Positions 58,762-64,000 of a stretch of DNA of 64,000 bases are shown here, in pieces (position 1 is the first letter of the stretch; the number at the start of each line of letters is the position of its first letter). Below the pieces are notes generated by a model. That model was given only the letters and a program-made list of their open reading frames with translations. It did not search any database and had not been told where the DNA came from. Where the stretch lies: the NCBI RefSeq assembly GCF_023145695.1, contig NZ_JAJHVV010000002.1, positions 124,001-188,000 of the forward strand, in the 5' to 3' direction. Source of the stretch: Vibrio amylolyticus. Its GTDB lineage: Bacteria; Pseudomonadota; Gammaproteobacteria; Enterobacterales; Vibrionaceae. The position numbers were made by a program, and so were the translations under genes.

Positions 58762-59847
58762 CTAGCTATTATCTTGTTTGGTCAGGAAGCCTTTGAAATC
58801 CTCTTCGTAGATAGTAAATAGCACCATAGTGATAGCAAAAATAAGTGGACCGTAAATAAGGCCAATCAAACCAAATAGTTGGATGCCACCTAAGAGAGAG
58901 AAAAAGATCATTAGAGTGTTCATCCCCGCACTGCCTTGCATCAGTAACGGACGTAAAATGTTATCAATCGAACCAACAACAGCAATGCTCCAAATCGCTA
59001 GGAAGATAGCCCAGTTAACCTCACCGACTAGATATAAGTAGATGGTTGCAGGAATCCAAATCAATGCCGTTCCAACAACTGGAATGAAAGAAGCAAACCC
59101 CATCATGGTTCCCCAAAACAGTCCTGGGAAGCCAGCAAGCCACATGCCGATCCCGCCAGCAAAGCCTTGTGCGATTGCAGTAAGGAAGCTTCCCATCACA
59201 GCTGATTTTGAGACTTGCTCAATTTCATCTAAAAGACGATCTTCTTGGCTACGAGATAGCGGTAAAATATGACGAATAGCACCTATGATTTTGTCGTGAT
59301 CGCGAAGCAAGAAAAACAGAACAAATAGCATCAAGAAAAAGTCCATTAGAAAATGCGTTGCATCACCTAAGATTTTAGCGCTTATTGAAACTAAGTTAGA
59401 GCCGAGAGATGTCGCGAACTGTCCCACTTTTGATGCAATTTCTTGGGGACTGATTTCATCAAAGGGAAGATAAGTATTAGCAAAAGCGAGCGCCTTAACG
59501 ACCAATGGATGCTCTAGTAACGTATTAATTCCACCTTGAGTTACCCATTGATAGGTACTTTGAGAGAAGGTTGAGCCTTGCTGCACAATAGCGGCAAAAA
59601 CGACCAAAAGCGGCAATACAATGATGAAAGTGAGAATAATGCATGAGAGCAAAGACACAGTATTTTTATGCTTAGGCAGTTTTCGTTCAAGCCAATCATG
59701 AATAGGGAACATGAGGAGTGAAATAATAAACGCCATGACGATCGAGTTTACATAAGGCTCTATGAGTAGATAGCAGGCATAGGCCGATGCGACAAGCGCC
59801 GCGATTAATACCCAATGACTTGAGTTAATTTTCATTCTATCGTTCAC
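58762..59847 (-). CDS. AI-2E family (PerM/YdiK-like) inner-membrane protein
   Basis: Polytopic membrane protein, 361 residues with about eight hydrophobic segments. The AI-2E family block is visible in QGFAGGIGMWLAGFPGLFWG and FIPVVGTALIWIPATIYL. Family members include TqsA (reported AI-2 exporter), YdiK and Na+/H+ antiporters, so a substrate cannot be assigned. The start is GTG 59847, with AGG upstream; an ATG at 59835 is an alternative without SD. Confidence 0.85.
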   Translation of the reverse strand: MNDRMKINSSHWVLIAALVASAYACYLLIEPYVNSIVMAFIISLLMFPIHDWLERKLPKHKNTVSLLSCIILTFIIVLPLLVVFAAIVQQGSTFSQSTYQWVTQGGINTLLEHPLVVKALAFANTYLPFDEISPQEIASKVGQFATSLGSNLVSISAKILGDATHFLMDFFLMLFVLFFLLRDHDKIIGAIRHILPLSRSQEDRLLDEIEQVSKSAVMGSFLTAIAQGFAGGIGMWLAGFPGLFWGTMMGFASFIPVVGTALIWIPATIYLYLVGEVNWAIFLAIWSIAVVGSIDNILRPLLMQGSAGMNTLMIFFSLLGGIQLFGLIGLIYGPLIFAITMVLFTIYEEDFKGFLTKQDNS

Positions 59848-59950
59848 AGCGATAACCTAATTTGATATGTGTATAGAAACATAATGACGGTAAAACAAAA
59901 TGTTATCAATGCACGAGCAATAGATATCACCTAAAGGAGTGGAGTGTGGG

Positions 59951-60085
59951 GTGGGGTGTTGTAATAAAGGGGATGATAATGAATGTTTAGAGCCAGAAAC
60001 CCGTAAAAGAAGGAAGGTTTCCTTTAGCGCTTTTAAGTTCATCGTTGTGTTACTGGTTCTATTAATTGTTCTAAACTGGCAATAA
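59951..60085 (+). CDS. Small Cys-rich membrane protein (44 aa)
   Basis: A short plus-strand gene between two minus-strand genes. GTG at 59951 has GGAG 6 bases upstream. The product begins MGCCNKGDDNECLEPE, then a basic stretch TRKRRKVS, then one hydrophobic segment FIVVLLVLLIVLNW to the end. This suggests a tail-anchored inner-membrane protein with a cytoplasmic cysteine-rich head. A longer start (GTG 59939) would add four residues. It converges on hemL and shares its terminator. I recognise no family; the composition is too orderly for chance. Confidence 0.6.
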   Translation: MGCCNKGDDNECLEPETRKRRKVSFSAFKFIVVLLVLLIVLNWQ

Positions 60086-60112
60086 AAAAGCGAGCTAAAG
60101 GTTAGCTCGCTT
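60083..60112 (-). terminator. Bidirectional terminator between the small membrane protein gene and hemL
   Basis: AGCGAGCTAA pairs with TTAGCTCGCT around a short loop (60089-60111). Six A before it give a strong T-run on the minus strand for hemL; the plus side has only TTT. Confidence 0.88.
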
Positions 60113-60138
60113 TGATTATTCTTAGATACAACGAGTGA

Positions 60139-61431
60139 TTATGCTTCTTGAGCAAGAATCGCGAAACAACGGTCTGCCGCTTCTAGTGTTGCCTCAAGCT
60201 CTTTAGAGCCGTGTGCTAATGAAAGGAAGCTCGCTTCAAAAGCAGAAGGTGCAAGGTAAACACCGTGTTGAATCATCAGGTGGAAGAAACGCTTAAAGCG
60301 TTCGACATCACACTTAGTCACGTCTTCGTAGCAAGTAATAGTCTTTTGCTCTGTAAAGAAGAAACCAAACATACCGCCTACTTGATTCACTGCTAGAGGG
60401 ATACCGTGTTTTTCGGCCAGTGATTTGAAGCCGTCAGCAATGTACTTTGTTTTGCTCGCAAGGCGCTTTTCATTACCTTCTTCTTTTAATAAGTTTAGAC
60501 ACGCTAAACCAGCTGCCATCGCGACAGGGTTACCAGACAGTGTACCCGCTTGGTATACAGGGCCTGTTGGGGCAATGTGTTGCATCACTTCTTTAGAACC
60601 ACCGAATGCGCCGACGGGCATACCGCCACCGATAACCTTACCTAGCGTCGTTAGATCAGGTTTGATGTTGTAGTGTGCTTGTGCGCCACCTAAAGCAACA
60701 CGGAATCCCGTCATCACTTCATCAAAGATCAGTAAGGCACCTTCTTGATCACAGATTTCACGCAGACCCTCGTGGAAACCTTCAACAGGTGGAATACAGT
60801 TCATGTTGCCCGCAACTGGCTCAACGATAATACAAGCAATCTCACCCTTGTTGGCGGCAAACAGCTCACGAACAGAGTCAAGATTGTTAAACGTTGCCGT
60901 TAAAGTGTGTTTAGCGAAATCTTCTGGAACGCCAGGAGAGCTAGGTTGACCAAGTGTTAGAGCACCAGAGCCCGCTTTTACTAAAAGGCTGTCAGCGTGA
61001 CCATGGTAACAACCTTCAAATTTTAGAATCTTGTCACGACCGGTGTAGCCGCGCGCCAAGCGGATAGCGCTCATGGTTGCCTCTGTACCTGAACTCACCA
61101 TACGAAGCTGCTCCATTGATGGAACAAGCTCAGAAACCAGTTCTGCCATGTTGATTTCAGTTTCAGTTGGCGCACCAAAGCTTAAACCACGTTGAGCGGC
61201 GTCAATAACTGCATCACGGATAGCACCGTGATTGTGGCCTAGAATCATTGGTCCCCATGAACCAACGTAGTCAATATACGCTTTACCATCAGCATCAAAA
61301 ATCAAAGGACCATCTGCTCTTTCTACGAAAATAGGAGAGCCGCCAACACCGTTGAATGCGCGAACAGGTGAGTTAACACCACCTGGGATCGTTTGCTGTG
61401 CTTTTTGATAGAGTTCTGCTGATTTGGTCAT
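60139..61431 (-). CDS. hemL: Glutamate-1-semialdehyde 2,1-aminomutase
   Basis: PLP enzyme making 5-aminolevulinate, the first dedicated haem precursor in the C5 pathway. It has 430 residues. The PLP lysine is in [17 protein letters not shown]; other marks are [12 protein letters not shown] and FDEVMTGFR. It has an SD (GAGGAT) before the ATG and is divergent from erpA. The shared 280-base region includes an IscR-type site nearer erpA. Confidence 0.97.
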   Translation of the reverse strand: MTKSAELYQKAQQTIPGGVNSPVRAFNGVGGSPIFVERADGPLIFDADGKAYIDYVGSWGPMILGHNHGAIRDAVIDAAQRGLSFGAPTETEINMAELVSELVPSMEQLRMVSSGTEATMSAIRLARGYTGRDKILKFEGCYHGHADSLLVKAGSGALTLGQPSSPGVPEDFAKHTLTATFNNLDSVRELFAANKGEIACIIVEPVAGNMNCIPPVEGFHEGLREICDQEGALLIFDEVMTGFRVALGGAQAHYNIKPDLTTLGKVIGGGMPVGAFGGSKEVMQHIAPTGPVYQAGTLSGNPVAMAAGLACLNLLKEEGNEKRLASKTKYIADGFKSLAEKHGIPLAVNQVGGMFGFFFTEQKTITCYEDVTKCDVERFKRFFHLMIQHGVYLAPSAFEASFLSLAHGSKELEATLEAADRCFAILAQEA

Positions 61432-61587
61432 CGGTACATCCTCGTTTGATTATTAGGACCAAGTTGACTGGCATTGTACCGATCCGAGTAAGAACTAGAA
61501 ATCTTTTGCTGATTTTTCTGCCCTTTTTCACATCTTAATTACTTATTTTGCGGATTAATTTGGTGAAAAGTCGATTCGAAGCGAGGA

Positions 61588-61612
61588 ATACTTGAACGAT
61601 TAAGTCAGGTAT
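61588..61612 (+). promoter_or_regulatory. IscR type 1 binding site at the erpA promoter
   Basis: The 25 bases match the IscR type 1 consensus (ATASYYGACTRWWWYAGTCRRSTAT as recalled, written in parts: ATACTTGA, then AAGTCAGGTAT) at 22 of 25 positions. The site overlaps a -35 (TTGAAC, 61592-61597) placed 17 bases from a -10 (GATAAT, 61615-61620). This predicts repression by [2Fe-2S]-IscR. Confidence 0.75.
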
Positions 61613-61620
61613 TAGATAAT
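61592..61620 (+). promoter_or_regulatory. Predicted erpA promoter
   Basis: TTGAAC and GATAAT are separated by 17 bases, start expected near 61627. The -35 lies inside the IscR-type site. Confidence 0.6.
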
Positions 61621-61711
61621 CGAATGATTATTAAAAAAGATACACCCATTCCTTATTCAGTTGTCACATAATGAGCCGAACGGGGATTTACACGAAGTGA
61701 GAGAGGTCGTC

Positions 61712-62053
61712 GTGAGCGAAGTAAATGTACCATTGTCTTTTTCTGATGCAGCAGCAACACGTGTACAGACATTGATTTCAGAAGAAGAAAATCCAGCACT
61801 TAAACTACGCGTTTATATTACCGGCGGTGGTTGTAGTGGTTTCCAATACGGCTTTACGTTTGATGAAAATGTAAATGATGGCGATACAACGATCGTAAAT
61901 AGTGGTGTAACTCTGGTTGTTGATCCAATGAGCTTACAGTACCTAGTTGGTGGTGTTGTGGATTATACAGAAGGGCTCGAAGGTGCGCGCTTCTTTATCG
62001 ATAATCCGAACGCAACAACAACGTGTGGTTGTGGGGCATCGTTTAGCGTTTAG
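61712..62053 (+). CDS. erpA: Iron-sulfur cluster insertion protein ErpA
   Basis: A-type Fe-S carrier that delivers clusters to target enzymes such as IspG. The GTG at 61712 ([17 protein letters not shown]) gives 113 residues (114 in E. coli) and has GAGAGG about 6 bases upstream. A longer frame from 61661 carries unrelated sequence and is rejected. Cluster ligands are Cys41 ([13 protein letters not shown]), Cys105 and Cys107 (TTCGCGASF). Divergent from hemL. Confidence 0.95.
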   Translation: MSEVNVPLSFSDAAATRVQTLISEEENPALKLRVYITGGGCSGFQYGFTFDENVNDGDTTIVNSGVTLVVDPMSLQYLVGGVVDYTEGLEGARFFIDNPNATTTCGCGASFSV

Positions 62054-62082
62054 ACTATTTTCATAATGTATAAATATGATGC

Positions 62083-62136
62083 TGCAGTTAGGTGATTGAT
62101 CTAACTGCAACCCGCGAGTAAGGATGTATTGCGGGT
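62083..62136 (+). other. Tandem stem-loops between erpA and the RND operon
   Basis: TGCAGTTAG (62083-62091) pairs with CTAACTGCA (62101-62109); immediately after, ACCCGC (62110-62115) pairs with GCGGGT (62131-62136). Neither has a T-run. They end 20 bases before the next ATG. Confidence 0.6.
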
Positions 62137-62155
62137 AAAACAAAAAGGATGTTAT

Positions 62156-63262
62156 ATGCCCAACTTTCCCATTGCGCGCTTTTTTGGCCAGCGTCCATGG
62201 CTTGTCTCTTTAATTCTTATCATTCTCTTATCTAGCTGGCTTGGTTTAGGCTCTCTTAATGCAGAAGAAAGTACACCTAGTGAATCAAAACCCGATATTC
62301 CTTTAGCTAAAGTTGTGTATCAAACTTTTGTTGCCGAAAAAACCCCAAAAAGAATCGATCTTTATGGCAGAACTGCGCCTGATAAAAAAGCGCAGATTGG
62401 GGCTGAAATAGCAGGAAAGATAGAAAAGCTTAGTGTGCGTAAAGGTAGTGCTGTTAAAAAAGGGCAGTTAATCGCCTCCATTGATAAAGGCGATTTAGAC
62501 ATCCAACTTCAACGCGCAAAGGCGATGTTGAAAGTTCGTGAAAAAGAGTTTAATGCTGCTCAATCATTGAAAAAGAGAGGGTTGCAGGGCGAGGTGGCTT
62601 ATGCAACCGCAGAGGCATCATTAGTTGAAGCAAAAGCGATGGTAAGGAATGTCAACGTTGCCTTAAGTAATACCCAAGTGACGGCTCCGTTTGCAGGCAT
62701 TGTTGATCATCTATTTATAGAGCAAGGTGACTTTGTTGGTATTGGCGACCCTGTAGCTAAAGTTATTGATCTCAGTAAGTTAGTGATTGAAGCTGATGTT
62801 AGCGAGCGTCACATTCAAAAACTCACCGCCAATCAAACCGCTCAAATTCGTTTCATTGACGGAACGCTTATTGAAGGACAGCTTCGGTATATATCACGAG
62901 TCTCTTCATCATCAACAAATACCTTCCCAATTGAAATTGCCATCGCGAATCCGAATCAACACATACCGGCTGGGATAAGTGCTGAAGTAGAACTGACGCT
63001 CAATGAACAGTTAGCGGTGAAAGTGACGCCTGCAATGTTAGCGCTTGATGAAGTGGGCAACTTAGGGGTGAAAACACTAACGGATAATGTCGTGACGTTT
63101 GTACCGATTCAGTTAGTGAAAGCGGAACAAGATGGTGTTTGGCTGTCTGGTTTGGGTGATGAAGTGAATATTATCACTGTCGGTCAAGGCTTTGTCCGAG
63201 ATGGAGACTCAGTAGAAGCCATCGAGTTCTCTGCTCAAGAACAATCTGTCGCTGAACAGTAG
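62156..63262 (+). CDS. RND efflux system, periplasmic adaptor (MFP) subunit
   Basis: HlyD/AcrA-type adaptor linking an RND pump to an outer-membrane channel. The ATG at 62156 (MPNFPIARFFGQRPW) follows AAAGGAT; an in-frame start at 62129 is rejected. The 368-residue protein has one N-terminal TM helix (residues 14-30), then lipoyl-like halves (AQIGAEIAGKIEKLSVRKGS and VTAPFAGIVDHLFIEQGDFV), a short coiled-coil hairpin and beta-barrel domains. The pump gene follows 9 bases later. No outer-membrane gene is in the window. Substrate unknown. Confidence 0.93.
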   Translation: MPNFPIARFFGQRPWLVSLILIILLSSWLGLGSLNAEESTPSESKPDIPLAKVVYQTFVAEKTPKRIDLYGRTAPDKKAQIGAEIAGKIEKLSVRKGSAVKKGQLIASIDKGDLDIQLQRAKAMLKVREKEFNAAQSLKKRGLQGEVAYATAEASLVEAKAMVRNVNVALSNTQVTAPFAGIVDHLFIEQGDFVGIGDPVAKVIDLSKLVIEADVSERHIQKLTANQTAQIRFIDGTLIEGQLRYISRVSSSSTNTFPIEIAIANPNQHIPAGISAEVELTLNEQLAVKVTPAMLALDEVGNLGVKTLTDNVVTFVPIQLVKAEQDGVWLSGLGDEVNIITVGQGFVRDGDSVEAIEFSAQEQSVAEQ

Positions 63263-63271
63263 GAGGCAACC

Positions 63272-64000
63272 ATGTATTCAATTATTGATGCAGCATTGTC
63301 TCGTACTCGAACAATGATAAGCCTGCTGATCCTAATATTAATTGCAGGTGCAGGCACGTACATTACGATTCCTAAAGAATCGAGCCCCGACATTACTATT
63401 CCTATCATTTATGTCTCAGTGGGTCACCAAGGCATATCCCCTTCGGATGCCGAGAGACTGCTGGTTCGTCCAATAGAGCAAGAGCTACGTGCGATTGAAG
63501 GCGTGAAAGAGATGACTTCTACGGCATCGGAAGGGCACGGTTCGGTAACGCTTGAATTTAATGTGGGCGCTGACTTAACTAAAGCGATGGCCGATGTTCG
63601 TGATGCGGTCGATTTGGCTAAACCTAAATTACCAGCTGATAGTGATGAGCCGACAGTTAATGAAGTCACGCTTGCTTCAGAAGAGCCCGCACTTTCCGTT
63701 GTTCTCTACGGTACGGTCCCAGAGCGTACGATCGTACAGATCAGTCGTCAGTTACGAGATAAACTGGAAAGCTACCGTCAAGTCTTAGAGGTCGATATCG
63801 CCGGCGATCGAGATGATATCGTTGAGATCATTGTCGATCCGCTATTGATGGAGAGTTATGGTCTTGATCAAGGTGACATCTATAACCTGATCGCTCTAAA
63901 TAACAAAGTCGTTGCGGCTGGGTTTGTTGATACTGGTTATGGTCGATTTTCGGTCAAAGTTCCCTCGGTATTTGACTCATTAAAAGATGTCCTAGAGTTA
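63272..64000 (+). CDS. RND efflux permease, AcrB family (5' part, runs off the window)
   Basis: N-terminal 243 residues of an inner-membrane RND pump. A perfect AGGAGG (63261-63266) overlaps the stop of the adaptor gene. The protein starts MYSIIDAALSRTRTM, with a first TM helix MISLLILILIAGAGTYITI and the typical early periplasmic block PKESSPDITIPIIYVSV and EGVKEMTSTASEG. PN1-type sequence follows to the window end. Typical full length is about 1,020 residues. This divergent AcrB group often sits in two-gene adaptor-pump operons. Confidence 0.94.
   Translation, partial: MYSIIDAALSRTRTMISLLILILIAGAGTYITIPKESSPDITIPIIYVSVGHQGISPSDAERLLVRPIEQELRAIEGVKEMTSTASEGHGSVTLEFNVGADLTKAMADVRDAVDLAKPKLPADSDEPTVNEVTLASEEPALSVVLYGTVPERTIVQISRQLRDKLESYRQVLEVDIAGDRDDIVEIIVDPLLMESYGLDQGDIYNLIALNNKVVAAGFVDTGYGRFSVKVPSVFDSLKDVLEL

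Noticed and set aside
58762..59847. Reading the AI-2E family gene as the autoinducer-2 exporter
   Set aside because: The family includes ion antiporters and proteins of unknown substrate; sequence alone does not support AI-2 transport.
59857..60042. A 61-codon minus-strand frame antisense to the small membrane protein gene
   Set aside because: The plus-strand frame has a better RBS and an orderly head-basic-TM layout; the antisense one has neither.

Overview
The window is a stretch of Vibrio core chromosome (moderate GC, gammaproteobacterial gene order). The genus call rests on a LuxR/HapR/SmcR-type quorum-sensing master regulator lying between lpd and hpt, the complete Vibrio chitobiose (chb) operon beside chiS, and the order sfsA-dksA-gluQ-pcnB-folK-panBC. 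The species is not resolvable by eye. I see no insertion sequence, prophage, integron, CRISPR array, tRNA or rRNA.

Layout. 1-2393: 3' end of dsbC, then recJ and a terminator. 2394-9820: pdhR-aceE-aceF-lpd, the pyruvate dehydrogenase complex, preceded by two tandem FNR-box plus PdhR-operator modules. 9835-11319: luxR/hapR-type regulator (minus) with a Qrr-pairing leader, then hpt (plus). 11393-13958: beta-carbonic anhydrase divergent from a SulP transporter, probably a bicarbonate pair. 14129-15825: YadGH-type ABC exporter. 15913-21836: minus-strand panC, panB, folK, pcnB, gluQ, dksA and sfsA. 21890-29120: hrpB, mrcB and a type Vd patatin autotransporter. 29363-34309: acnB, yacL and sigma54-controlled glnK-amtB. 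34665-38433: Fur-controlled fbpABC ferric-iron importer.

38566-57432 (minus) is the chitin disaccharide system. The hybrid kinase ChiS lies upstream of a ten-gene operon: binding protein, two permeases, two ATPases, GH9 glucosaminidase, glucosamine kinase, GH20 hexosaminidase, chitobiose phosphorylase and a hexosamine phosphate mutase. Together they import chitobiose and convert N-acetylated or deacetylated units to sugar phosphates. Stem-loops lie in the larger intergenic gaps. 57646-64000: rsmC, an AI-2E family membrane protein, a small Cys-rich membrane protein gene, hemL, IscR-controlled erpA, and an RND efflux pair whose pump gene runs off the window.

Most genes are ordinary and well known. 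The less obvious content is non-coding: the duplicated pdhR control module, a glnK-upstream terminator that doubles as an NtrC-type dyad, the Qrr target, Fur and IscR boxes, the chb promoter repeats with three CRP-like sites, and three small ORFs.
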